Shown piece after piece: positions 35,445-43,238 of a stretch of 64,000 nt of DNA (positions within the stretch are counted from its first letter, which is position 1; each line of letters begins with the position of its first letter). Source of the stretch: CAXBNB01 sp965267535 (GTDB lineage Bacteria > Bacteroidota > Bacteroidia > Cytophagales > Cyclobacteriaceae); assembly GCA_965267535.1 (NCBI GenBank), contig OZ254082.1, positions 4,092,001 through 4,156,000 of the forward strand. The letters are read 5' to 3'. A program made the translations under genes and the position numbers. The notes beneath the pieces were generated by a model. The model was not told where the DNA came from. It saw only the letters and a program-made list of their open reading frames with translations, and searched no databases.

Positions 35445-35894
35445 TCACTTTATATTTATCAGACAAACTCCTAACACCAGCGACAACACGCCCAGAGCTT
35501 TTTTGGCTGTGAGGGGTTCCACAGGTAAATTTAACCAACCCCAATGTGCCGCTGCTACTGAAAACAGCACCTGACCAAACAACCCCAACGAAATCATGGA
35601 AGCAATTCCCAAACGTGGGATAGTATAGTAGTACAGGGTAATCCCCAACACACTACACAGTCCTCCTGCAAACCACAGGTAATACGGAACCTGACGCAGG
35701 TGCAACCAATCCGGGTACGATCGCACGCTTACCACCACCAACAGCAGGGCAAACACGGTACTGCTAAAAAAGGCCACCACAGCCGCCATAAGAGGATTTT
35801 TCAGAAAAACACCCAGCAGAGCATTGAGCCCACCCTGTGCAGCCAAAAACATACCACCCAAAACAGCCAATAACGATAAGATCAACTGACTCAT
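35445..35894 (-). CDS. DMT-superfamily transporter, YdcZ/DUF606 type
   Basis: A 149-residue integral membrane protein with five predicted helices, matching the short YdcZ family of drug/metabolite transporters: G-G-M-F-L-A-A-Q-G-G-L-N near the start and G-L-F-G-Q-V-L-F-S-V-A-A-A-H-W-G-W later. It overlaps the nitroreductase gene by 4 nt and stops 1 nt before the acetyltransferase start. Confidence 0.9.
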   Translation of the reverse strand: MSQLILSLLAVLGGMFLAAQGGLNALLGVFLKNPLMAAVVAFFSSTVFALLLVVVSVRSYPDWLHLRQVPYYLWFAGGLCSVLGITLYYYTIPRLGIASMISLGLFGQVLFSVAAAHWGWLNLPVEPLTAKKALGVLSLVLGVCLINIK

Positions 35895-36520
35895 AGCACT
35901 TCAAACAACTGCTGAATAGGTTTCCTCACTTTTGCCCGGTGCTGGGTATGATCGTCTACAGCCCGATAGCCAATGGGCGCCACGACCTGAGCATTCAAGC
36001 CTTGTGCTGTCAGTCCCAACAGTTCGTTGTAAGCTTCCGGCTCAAATCCCTCCATAGGGCAGGCATCTATACGCATAGTGGCACATGCCGTGAGGAGATT
36101 TCCCAACGCCAGGTAGGTTTGCCGGGCGGTCCATTGCACCTGTTGTGCGTATGTCATCTCGTTGATTTTCTGTTTCATAAAAATCCCCGCCCCTCCCAGA
36201 TCATCTAAACTCACCTGCTGAGTTTTGGCTATTTGCTGCAGGTATGTATCTACATGCCCATCGTTTACAGTCACATAATTGCAAAACACCAAAACATGGG
36301 AGGCATCTGTAATCTGACTTTGATCCCAGGACACTTTTCTAAGCTTCTCGCGAAGAGCTTTGTTTTCCACTACCAACACTTTGTACAACTGCAAGCCGTA
36401 CGATGAAGGAGCAAGCTGTACTGCCTCCATAATAGCCGACAGATCCTCAGGGGATACTTTTCTTTGAGGATCAAACTTTTTGGTGGCATAGCGCCACTTC
36501 AAACTTTCGATTAAATGCAT
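35891..36520 (-). CDS. NAD(P)H-dependent nitroreductase family oxidoreductase
   Basis: FMN enzyme of 209 residues resembling NfsB/dihydropteridine reductases. K-W-R-Y-A-T-K-K-F-D-P near the N-terminus, L-A-P-S-S-Y-G-L-Q-L with the FMN-binding segment, and D-A-C-P-M-E-G-F-E-P and P-I-G-Y-R at the end. First gene of the operon; it has its own -7 box and lies next to a Crp/Fnr regulator gene, a plausible controller. Confidence 0.92.
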   Translation of the reverse strand: MHLIESLKWRYATKKFDPQRKVSPEDLSAIMEAVQLAPSSYGLQLYKVLVVENKALREKLRKVSWDQSQITDASHVLVFCNYVTVNDGHVDTYLQQIAKTQQVSLDDLGGAGIFMKQKINEMTYAQQVQWTARQTYLALGNLLTACATMRIDACPMEGFEPEAYNELLGLTAQGLNAQVVAPIGYRAVDDHTQHRAKVRKPIQQLFEVL

Positions 36521-36547
36521 CGCTTTTACTTTTAGTTATCAATAAAG

Positions 36548-36555
36548 CAAAAGTA
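36548..36555 (-). promoter_or_regulatory. -7 promoter element of the nitroreductase operon
   Basis: TACTTTTG on the minus strand, exact TAnnTTTG match, 27 nt before the start codon. Confidence 0.45.
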
Positions 36556-36601
36556 GAGGCCTCAAAAGCCGTTTGCATTTACATATGTTGATTGGAGAAA
36601 A

Positions 36602-37198
36602 TTATTTCAAACTTTTTCGGATACGACTGAGCTGTGTCGGAGTAATACCAAGGTGAGAAGCCAGGTGAAGCTGGGGAATACGTTTATCTATATCTGGATG
36701 TTGAATAAGCAATTTCTGATAGCGGACTGTGGCATTTTCCATCACCAGCGATATTTCCCTTTGTTCTTTTTCGATCACCCAGTTTTTTTCCAGGTAGGCG
36801 ATGTAATAGTTTTTCATATCCGCATTTGCGTCTATAAGTGCCCGGTATTTTTGATATAAAAATGTAATCAGCACTGTCTCCTCCAATGCCTCTATGGTAA
36901 ACTCCGAAGGTGTAGCCTGCATACAGGATACCGTAGAAGCGGCCACATCGTTATCTAAAAAGATGTTTTTGTTATAAGAATTTCCCTCCGTATCAGAGTA
37001 GAAGGCTCGTAAGGCTCCTTTGGCCACAAAATAAAAATGTCTGGCGATCTGTCCTTTTCGCAACAAAACCTCACCGGGCTTAAGGAGTCGAAAATCGAGC
37101 ATATCCACCATCTGTTGCCAGGATTGATCGCCTATGGGTGCATAACTCTCCAGTTTGGCTTTAAGAGCGGTTATGTATTGGCTTTTGGGGATATCCAT
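36602..37198 (-). CDS. Crp/Fnr family transcriptional regulator
   Basis: A 198-residue regulator: cyclic-nucleotide-binding fold about 20-130 (L-K-P-G-E-V-L-L-R-K-G, Y-F-V-A-K-G-A-L-R-A-F-Y) and a C-terminal winged helix (I-P-Q-L-H-L-A-S-H-L-G-I-T-P-T-Q-L-S-R-I-R). It lacks the Fnr cysteine cluster. Such short forms are abundant in Bacteroidota and usually act on a neighbouring gene, here probably the nitroreductase operon 81 nt downstream. Confidence 0.92.
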   Translation of the reverse strand: MDIPKSQYITALKAKLESYAPIGDQSWQQMVDMLDFRLLKPGEVLLRKGQIARHFYFVAKGALRAFYSDTEGNSYNKNIFLDNDVAASTVSCMQATPSEFTIEALEETVLITFLYQKYRALIDANADMKNYYIAYLEKNWVIEKEQREISLVMENATVRYQKLLIQHPDIDKRIPQLHLASHLGITPTQLSRIRKSLK

Positions 37199-37213
37199 GG
37201 TTGAAAAACCTTC

Positions 37214-37531
37214 TCAAATAAACAAAATATCTTTGACTATAGCCCTGCCATAATGCTTTTCAATCAGGCTCATCACTTTTGCTTTTGAGTTGTTGAGCTC
37301 GTGCTTTAGCGGTGCTGAATTGAGCGTAATCACCATCACATTGTCTCTCACATAGATACTTGAGGTTCGGTTGGCTATTGCTTTCCCCATTATCTTACCC
37401 CATGTGGCTACCAGACTGGCCTCATCAAACTTCACATCGATATTGTACGACTTGAGCATGGCTTTCATGGCATCTTTCAAAGTCACCGTGGACGAATTTC
37501 TTACGGATGCGGGGTGTGGTCTTTTTTTCAT
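37214..37531 (-). CDS. DUF721 (DciA-like) protein
   Basis: A 105-residue protein with the DUF721 fold: W-G-K-I-M-G-K-A-I-A-N-R-T in the middle and L-N-S-A-P-L-K-H-E-L after it. The family includes DciA, the ancestral loader of the replicative helicase. The N-terminus is basic. It lies 15 nt upstream of the Crp gene on the same strand. Confidence 0.88.
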   Translation of the reverse strand: MKKRPHPASVRNSSTVTLKDAMKAMLKSYNIDVKFDEASLVATWGKIMGKAIANRTSSIYVRDNVMVITLNSAPLKHELNNSKAKVMSLIEKHYGRAIVKDILFI

Positions 37532-37614
37532 TTGCTTACTCTCTTTCTCCTTTGCATTCTACCCTCAAAGGTAGCATCATTTCCAACACTGAAAACGACT
37601 AGCTCCATGCTTTT

Positions 37615-38412
37615 CTACCCCTCCTTGCCTTCGCTCAATACTGCTCCGGGATCCTGCTTCATCAATTTACAAAGAACGGCATAGAGGTCCGGCATGTTTT
37701 TTTGGAATTCTACAGGTCGCTCAAAAAAATTCTCTATCGCAATAGCAAAAAATTCATCTTTATTAGTAGCTGCATAGCCCCGAAAAAAATCATTGTCCGA
37801 TTGCTGAATTTCAGCCATGTACAAGGAAGCTAACTCTTCCCACTTTTTCAGCACTTGCGGTTCAAAAAAATCGTGCTCACCATTGAAAATCAGATTTTCG
37901 AGCCGAATGGCATGTGCCATTTCGTGTAGTCCCAGGTTTACCCCGCTGTTATGCTCCAGGTAGCCCTGCACAAAACTCCGCCACGACAATACTATAGCCT
38001 GTAGGCGAGGGTTCACTTCTCCCTTATGATACACCTTGTTTATGGTTGAGTAATAATTATCGGGGTAGACCAAAATCCGTTTAAAATGCCTGAGCGTAAT
38101 TCCCGGATAGCCAAAGGTAAGTTGCACGGCACAGGCCGATATCAATACCTTCATTTCATCAGTTACCCGGGTCATCTGCCGGGGTATAAACTCCTTATGA
38201 TAAATAAAATACTGGACCTTACGTTCAAAAAGGCGCTGTTGCTTCCTATCCAACAAGGTGTAATACAAAAAGTATTTGCGCAAAATCTTTTTGTACTTTT
38301 TAGAGAGTGGACGAGTCATTCCAGGCAGCTGAAAGCCCATACCGATTCTGCCTGTGGCTCCTACCAAGAGCACCAGACTGCATGCCAATAGAAATAAATA
38401 AAATGCGCCCAT
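37615..38412 (-). CDS. MtfA-type zinc-dependent peptidase
   Basis: A 265-residue protein of the MtfA family of gluzincin-like peptidases. An N-terminal membrane helix (about 3-28) precedes the family domain. The zinc motif H-E-M-A-H is at 163-167, with the third ligand expected in the D-E-F-F-A-I-A-I-E-N-F-F-E segment near 220. E. coli MtfA cleaves after titrating the Mlc repressor; the role here is unknown. Confidence 0.9.
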   Translation of the reverse strand: MGAFYLFLLACSLVLLVGATGRIGMGFQLPGMTRPLSKKYKKILRKYFLYYTLLDRKQQRLFERKVQYFIYHKEFIPRQMTRVTDEMKVLISACAVQLTFGYPGITLRHFKRILVYPDNYYSTINKVYHKGEVNPRLQAIVLSWRSFVQGYLEHNSGVNLGLHEMAHAIRLENLIFNGEHDFFEPQVLKKWEELASLYMAEIQQSDNDFFRGYAATNKDEFFAIAIENFFERPVEFQKNMPDLYAVLCKLMKQDPGAVLSEGKEG

Positions 38413-38444
38413 CCCGATTATTTTTAATTTTTAGCACCAAGGCA

Positions 38445-39098
38445 CTATTCTTCGTTTTTTTCAAGCATTTGATCATTCAAAAAGCGACTCACCTCTGCTA
38501 TCCGATTGCCTATCATAAAATGCCCTGCCCCCTTTACCTCCACATACGCTACATCTTTGGGAACCGGCAACAGTCTGTCTTTGCTCCCATGGATCCTGAT
38601 CGTACGAGGAGCGACAGTTACATTGTCCCACTCCAGTATTTTTTTTACCGACAGCTTCGTAAATCGCTTATCAATGCCACCAACGATCGTCTTTATCGTT
38701 TCTCTGGCCTTTGGTGTATGTATGCCAAAAAACCAGTAAATAATAAATGGTGGTACGGTAAACAAAAAAGAAGGCACCAAATAAATGAGTTTGATCCTTC
38801 CTAAAAACCGAAGTAGTCGGGGCAGCTCTTTTCTGGTGGCCACCGACGAAATGAGAATGGTTTTTTCCGGCGAAATAAATTTATTCATCTCAGTAGCCAG
38901 CATACCCCCATACGACACCCCTATCAACACAAACTTTTCAGATGTATCCACCTGCTCACACAGTTTCCTGGCATAGTCATTTAGTGTTTCAGCACGTGTG
39001 GTAGGCACCCATTTTATTGGCACATACTCAAACTTAAGGTTCAACTGATGGAACACAGCTTCATTGGCCCCAATTCCACTAATACAATATGCCTTCAT
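38445..39098 (-). CDS. Alpha/beta hydrolase
   Basis: 217 residues from the ATG at 39098, which overlaps the stop of the flotillin-like gene by 4 nt; the longer frame is out of keeping with that coupling. Nucleophile elbow G-V-S-Y-G-G (Ser near residue 64), an acid in G-S-K-D-R-L-L-P and the catalytic His in G-A-G-H-F-M. A hydrophobic cap region (L-I-Y-L-V-P-S-F-L-F-T-V-P) may touch the membrane. Substrate unknown. Confidence 0.85.
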   Translation of the reverse strand: MKAYCISGIGANEAVFHQLNLKFEYVPIKWVPTTRAETLNDYARKLCEQVDTSEKFVLIGVSYGGMLATEMNKFISPEKTILISSVATRKELPRLLRFLGRIKLIYLVPSFLFTVPPFIIYWFFGIHTPKARETIKTIVGGIDKRFTKLSVKKILEWDNVTVAPRTIRIHGSKDRLLPVPKDVAYVEVKGAGHFMIGNRIAEVSRFLNDQMLEKNEE

Positions 39099-39757
39099 TT
39101 CTCCACCGACACATTCAATTGCTGAACAACCGCATGCGCCTCTCCCCTCCAAAACGCCTTATTCAAATACTCTCGCTCTATAAACCCAGCCAAGTCAGCA
39201 TCATTGGTATCAGCACTCAACAAAGCCATTGACACCTTTTGGCGCACATGCTCTGCGATAGCTTCTGTATCCGGAGTTACCCAAAACGCATCCTGAAAAT
39301 CGATAGTAAACTCACAAAATACGTCTACACTCACCCCCTTTTCTTCTATACCAGTTACCGATACCGTATATACCCTGTCTATATTGTCCAGAGCTTCCTG
39401 CACATCTTTTTTAGCCAGATTTAGCAACAAAAGTGTATTGAAAGAGACCTCCTTGCCACTTGCTTTTATCTTTTCCAGCCCTTCTTTCAATGCAGGCAGG
39501 TCACCCCCTGCCAAATGATAATCGATCAATGCCCCTAGGTAAACCCTTCGGTCAATCTTGCGCAAATCTGCTGCCGCATTCATAAACTGATCGGGCACGT
39601 CTGGCAAAGTAGCCAACGCATGAGCTTCCTTCAGGCTTATGGCCATACCATGCCTGGAAGCCCGCCATTGCGCTCTTACCACAGGTGCTACCAGCACACC
39701 CAGCACTACCACCAACACGGCCAGAGCCACTACTACTACCACAGACAATAAATCCAT
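39095..39757 (-). CDS. Short flotillin-like (FloA-related) membrane protein
   Basis: A 220-residue protein with one N-terminal hydrophobic hairpin (about 4-28), then segments aligning by eye to bacterial FloA: D-Y-H-L-A-G-G-D for its E-A-H-Y-L-A-G-G-N, V-S-F-N-T-L-L-L-L-N-L-A-K-K-D-V-Q-E-A for the next helix, and a PHB-like domain (V-T-G-I-E-E-K-G-V-S-V-D-V-F-C-E-F-T). FloA proteins are about 330 residues; this ends where the C-terminal coiled coil would begin. It may be a reduced paralogue of a scaffold protein. Its ATG touches the T-run of the glyS terminator. Confidence 0.65.
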   Translation of the reverse strand: MDLLSVVVVVALAVLVVVLGVLVAPVVRAQWRASRHGMAISLKEAHALATLPDVPDQFMNAAADLRKIDRRVYLGALIDYHLAGGDLPALKEGLEKIKASGKEVSFNTLLLLNLAKKDVQEALDNIDRVYTVSVTGIEEKGVSVDVFCEFTIDFQDAFWVTPDTEAIAEHVRQKVSMALLSADTNDADLAGFIEREYLNKAFWRGEAHAVVQQLNVSVEK

Positions 39758-39764
39758 AAAAAAA

Positions 39765-39812
39765 GGAAGTTTAGCATTTTCGTTTCAAAATAAACAAAAA
39801 AGCCAAACTTCC
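39765..39812 (-). terminator. Terminator of glyS abutting the next start codon
   Basis: On the minus strand GGAAGTTTGGC (39802-39812) pairs with GCTAAACTTCC (39765-39775), 10 of 11 pairs, then seven T residues (39758-39764) run straight into the ATG of the flotillin-like gene. Confidence 0.65.
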
Positions 39813-39847
39813 CCTTATCTGTAGCCCGTTAGTTCAGGCCTGTTTTC

Positions 39848-41398
39848 TTATTGTACAGACTTGAGTAGCGCCTTGAGCGACACAGCCTGCTCTATCTCAC
39901 TGACAACCTCCTCTACCGACACCCTGCGCTGCTCCATGCTGTCGCGTTCACGGATAGTCACTGTCTGATCCTCCAAAGTCTGATGGTCAATCGTAATACA
40001 ATACGGCGTACCTATTGCGTCCTGCCTTCTGTATCGTCGGCCGATCGCATCTTTGCCATCATACTGCACATTTACAGACATTTTCAGCTCATCTATTATT
40101 TCTCTGGCCTTTTCTGGCAGACCATCTTTGTTTAGCAGAGGTAGCACAGCAGCTTTCACTGGAGCCAGAGCAGCAGGTATCTTCAGTACGGTTCGCGAGC
40201 TGCCGTCTTCAAGCGTCTCCTCCTCATAAGCAGCCGTCATCACTGCCAAAAACATTCTATCCAGACCAATGGAAGTCTCCACCACATACGGCACATACGA
40301 CTTCTCTTCCTCGGCATCAAAAAACTGCAACTTCTTGCCAGAGTATTCTTCATGAGCCTTTAAGTCAAAATCAGTACGGGAGTGAATACCCTCCAGTTCT
40401 TTAAAGCCCATAGGGAAATTAAACTCAATATCGCAGGCAGCATTCGCATAGTGAGCCAGATTCAGATGATCGTGGTAACGATAGTTATCCTCACCCAGCC
40501 CCAGCGACTTGTGCCATGCCAAACGCTTGGCCTTCCAGTGCTCGTACCACTCCATCTCAGTGCCCGGCTTTACAAAAAACTGCATTTCCATCTGCTCAAA
40601 TTCCCGCATACGGAAAATAAATTGCCGTGCTATGATCTCATTTCTAAACGCCTTACCCGTCTGCGCTATACCAAAAGGCAGTTTCATTCTACCTGTTTTT
40701 TGCACATTCAGGTAGTTTACAAATATACCCTGAGCGGTTTCAGGACGCAGGTAAATCTTATTAGCTCCCTCAGCCAACGAGCCCAGTTCGGTCGAAAACA
40801 TCAAATTAAACTGGCGCACTTCCGTCCAGTTTTTAGAACCACTCACCGGGTCCGCTATCCCCAGCTCCTCTATCAATGCTTTCAGGTCTTCAAAATTCTC
40901 CTCCTCTATATCCTTCTTAAAGCGGGCATTAATTGTATCAATTTTCTTTGCATTATCCAGTACCCGGGGGTTAGTTTCTCTAAACTGCTGCTCATCAAAA
41001 GCATCCCCAAAACGCTTCGCCGCTTTGGCCACCTCCTTCTCTATCTTCGCCTCGATTTTAGCTACATGCTCCTCTATCAGCACATCCGCCCTATACCGTT
41101 TTTTCGAATCCTTGTTGTCGATCATCGGATCGTTGAAAGCATCCACATGACCAGATGCCTTCCACGTGGTAGGATGCATAAAAATAGAAGCATCCAGCCC
41201 CACTATATTTTCATTCATCTGCACCATGGCTTTCCACCAGTAGTTGCGAATGTTATTCTTCAACTCTACACCATACTGCCCATAATCATACGCAGCACTC
41301 AGTCCATCGTATATCTCGCTCGATGGAAACACAAAACCATACTCCTTTGCGTGAGCTATGATCTTTTTCAACAAATTAGGATCGTCATTTTTTGCCAT
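39848..41398 (-). CDS. glyS: Glycyl-tRNA synthetase, homodimeric class II
   Basis: Charges tRNA-Gly. 516 residues from the ATG at 41398; the frame extends 18 codons further, across the promoter, and that part is rejected. Features: G-F-V-F-P-S-S-E-I-Y-D-G-L-S-A-A-Y-D-Y-G near the N-terminus, motif 2 F-R-N-E-I-I-A-R-Q-F-I-F-R-M-R-E-F-E-Q, motif 3 around G-L-D-R-M-F-L-A, and an anticodon-binding domain at the C-terminus. This is the alpha-2 eukaryote-like type, not the bacterial alpha-beta tetramer. Confidence 0.96.
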   Translation of the reverse strand: MAKNDDPNLLKKIIAHAKEYGFVFPSSEIYDGLSAAYDYGQYGVELKNNIRNYWWKAMVQMNENIVGLDASIFMHPTTWKASGHVDAFNDPMIDNKDSKKRYRADVLIEEHVAKIEAKIEKEVAKAAKRFGDAFDEQQFRETNPRVLDNAKKIDTINARFKKDIEEENFEDLKALIEELGIADPVSGSKNWTEVRQFNLMFSTELGSLAEGANKIYLRPETAQGIFVNYLNVQKTGRMKLPFGIAQTGKAFRNEIIARQFIFRMREFEQMEMQFFVKPGTEMEWYEHWKAKRLAWHKSLGLGEDNYRYHDHLNLAHYANAACDIEFNFPMGFKELEGIHSRTDFDLKAHEEYSGKKLQFFDAEEEKSYVPYVVETSIGLDRMFLAVMTAAYEEETLEDGSSRTVLKIPAALAPVKAAVLPLLNKDGLPEKAREIIDELKMSVNVQYDGKDAIGRRYRRQDAIGTPYCITIDHQTLEDQTVTIRERDSMEQRRVSVEEVVSEIEQAVSLKALLKSVQ

Positions 41399-41755
41399 AG
41401 CCGCAAAGATATACCAATCCCCAAAAACTGAAATAAAATCACCACAATTCACCTGGGATTCCGCTTTTAAACAAAGTCATGTGGAAATATCCCCAAAAGT
41501 TTGTCATTCCGACACCTTTCAGCACAAAATACGCGTCATTTTCTGCAAGAAAAATCCTATCCATTCAACTTCAGGAGAGTTTAATGCAAAAACGAAATCC
41601 GAGCACTATTCACAAAGAGACGTGCCAGCTACCAACACGTTCGGTTTCAGGGCGTGCCCCTGCCTGCCCAGGTTCCGCCCCAAAGGGTCGGGCTATTCGC
41701 TTCAAGTCCTCGGCCACACCACAAGCCACTACCGAGGGCTTTCCGCTTCTATCCC
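41399..41755. other. 357-nt gap between glyS and the Fur-family gene
   Basis: Holds the glyS promoter on its left and most of a GC-rich repeat-like element on its right (from 41650). The stretch 41440-41645 shows nothing I can name. Confidence 0.5.
41404..41433 (-). promoter_or_regulatory. Promoter of glyS
   Basis: Minus strand: TTTC (41430-41433), an 18-nt spacer, then TATCTTTG (41404-41411), an exact -7 match. Only 5 nt separate the box from the ATG, which implies a leaderless or nearly leaderless message. Confidence 0.65.
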
Positions 41756-41762
41756 TCACGCA
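41650..41762. repeat. GC-rich repeat-like element overlapping the 3' end of the Fur-family gene
   Basis: A 113-nt stretch, richer in GC than its surroundings, with two related 22-nt units in direct orientation (41690-41711 and 41736-41757, 17 of 22 identical, both starting GGGCT). From memory it resembles dispersed intergenic repeats in Bacteroidota that contain GGGCTATTCGCT and end in ATCCCTCACGC. Its last bases supply the stop codon of the Fur-family gene. Confidence 0.5.
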
Positions 41763-42139
41763 CCACTGCCACACCTACTGCACACACCAGACACCAGTCC
41801 ATTAAAACGTTCCAGTGTATAGCCCTTTGGCAAGCTTACCTGCACTTCATTATCCAGGCACTCTACAGTACCACACGTCACACACCTAAAATGGAAGTGA
41901 TTGTGCCTGTGCGACTTTTCTTCACAATTGAGACACAAAGCAAAATACTGCTTGCCGTCATCACCCACAATTCGATGTGCCACGCCATCTTCACAAAACC
42001 GGTTGAGAACACGATAAACAGTAGCCCTGTCAATGCCCTCACTCACTTCAGCCATTACCATGTCATGACTCAATGCCGATTCTGCAGACTTCAGCGCCGA
42101 CAATATCTCCTGAGTCTTATGTGTATTTCTTCTTTTCAT
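41756..42139 (-). CDS. Fur-family metal-responsive repressor (Zur-like)
   Basis: A 127-residue Fur-family regulator. Winged helix with D-R-A-T-V-Y-R-V-L-N-R-F (recognition helix), then the histidine-rich hinge S-H-R-H-N-H-F-H-F and two C-x2-C pairs (R-C-V-T-C-G and V-C-S-R-C-G) for structural zinc. An extra C-L-N-C pair and the composition fit Zur better than Fur, but the metal is not certain. It is divergent from an FAD oxidoreductase gene, with a palindrome at its own start. The end of the gene runs into a repeat element. Confidence 0.88.
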   Translation of the reverse strand: MKRRNTHKTQEILSALKSAESALSHDMVMAEVSEGIDRATVYRVLNRFCEDGVAHRIVGDDGKQYFALCLNCEEKSHRHNHFHFRCVTCGTVECLDNEVQVSLPKGYTLERFNGLVSGVCSRCGSGA

Positions 42140-42161
42140 TAATGCGACTTAGTTGCGTTAA
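42139..42161. promoter_or_regulatory. Fur-family 7-1-7 operator
   Basis: Core TGCGACT-T-AGTTGCG at 42143-42157, extended by TTAA on both sides; 9 of 11 pairs match across the centre at 42150 and the other two are G-T. The 7-1-7 design is that of Fur/PerR/Zur boxes. It abuts the start codon of the Fur-family gene, so autorepression is likely; it is 84 nt from the divergent oxidoreductase. Confidence 0.65.
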
Positions 42162-42244
42162 AAGAAATTAATATTATCTTTGCTAAGATACATCACTTCC
42201 TTAAAGTCAATAAAATATCCACATCCACTAAAGACAATAGAAAA

Positions 42245-43159
42245 ATGAATAAAAGCACCACTATATACGATACTATAATCATAGGCGGCAGCTACGCCGG
42301 ACTATCAGCGGCACTGGCTCTGGGCAGGTCATTGCGCAAAACCCTGGTTCTGGACAATGGACAACCCTGCAATGCTCACACACCACACTCTCATAATTTC
42401 CTTACACAAGACGGCCATACCCCCGGGCAAATCAGTAAAACCGCACGGGAACAAGTGCAACTTTACCCAAGCGTATCGTTTGCCAATGAACTGGCTATCA
42501 CCGGCACCAAACAAAACGAGATATTTGCCATTGGTACGGATAAAGGCAGTCAGTATCGGGGAAGAAAATTGATTTTCGCAACCGGTCTTCAGGATTTCAT
42601 GCCAGACATACCGGGCTTTGAAGCCTGCTGGGGAAAGTCCGTGATTCATTGTCCCTATTGTCACGGCTATGAAGTAAAAGGTAAAAAAACAGCCATCATC
42701 GCAGACGAAGCGAAAGCTATGCATTATGCCTGGCTTATCCGCAACTGGACGAGCGACCTCTCCCTTCTTACTCATGGCAAAAGCAAACTCAACGAAAAAG
42801 AAAAACATCAACTAGCCAACAACAAAATCACACTCATTGAAACCCCAATAAAAGAACTAATCCATAAAGAGGGGTATTTAGAAAAAGTCATATTTTCAGA
42901 CGACACTTCACATTCTTTCAATGCCATATATTCAGCTCCCGACTATACCCAAAAATGCAACATACCCGAACAGCTGGGCTGCACACTGACAGACGAGGGG
43001 CTGCTAACAGTAGATGCTACGCTACAAACCAATGTGCCCGGAGTATTTGCCTGTGGCGACTGTGCTCACCGCAGAGCAGTGTCCATAGCCGTATCTACAG
43101 GCAGCATGGCTGGCATCATGGCAAACCACCAGCTGCTCGACGATGAGTTTTTAGAATAG
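42245..43159 (+). CDS. Thioredoxin-reductase-like FAD/NAD(P) oxidoreductase
   Basis: A 304-residue flavoprotein. FAD motif G-G-S-Y-A-G-L at 14-20, the disulfide Cys136/Cys139 in H-C-P-Y-C-H-G, and the second FAD motif G-V-F-A-C-G-D-C-A-H near 275. The C-P-Y-C motif in a protein this size marks the thioredoxin-reductase-like group whose partners are often unknown. The NAD(P)-binding G-x-G-x-x-G is poorly conserved (I-A-D-E-A-K-A-M), so the electron donor is uncertain. Divergent from the Fur-family gene and possibly under its control. Confidence 0.88.
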   Translation: MNKSTTIYDTIIIGGSYAGLSAALALGRSLRKTLVLDNGQPCNAHTPHSHNFLTQDGHTPGQISKTAREQVQLYPSVSFANELAITGTKQNEIFAIGTDKGSQYRGRKLIFATGLQDFMPDIPGFEACWGKSVIHCPYCHGYEVKGKKTAIIADEAKAMHYAWLIRNWTSDLSLLTHGKSKLNEKEKHQLANNKITLIETPIKELIHKEGYLEKVIFSDDTSHSFNAIYSAPDYTQKCNIPEQLGCTLTDEGLLTVDATLQTNVPGVFACGDCAHRRAVSIAVSTGSMAGIMANHQLLDDEFLE

Positions 43160-43186
43160 GCTCAGCTAAGAAATGATTAAACACAA

Positions 43187-43218
43187 AAAAACCGATTGCA
43201 AGAGTGCAATCGGTTTTT
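43187..43218. terminator. Bidirectional terminator before clpC
   Basis: A perfect 14-bp stem with AAAAACCGATTGCA (43187-43200) and its complement (43205-43218) around AGAG, between convergent genes. Confidence 0.85.
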
Positions 43219-43238
43219 CTATGGTATCAATTCTAATT

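Noticed and set aside
40382..41431. 349-residue open frame antisense to glyS
   Set aside because: Same reason: long antisense frame over a certain gene, with low-complexity composition and no motif.
41479..42142. Overlapping plus-strand frames through the repeat region and the Fur-family gene
   Set aside because: Pro/His/Thr-rich translation of GC-rich repeat and of antisense Fur-family sequence.
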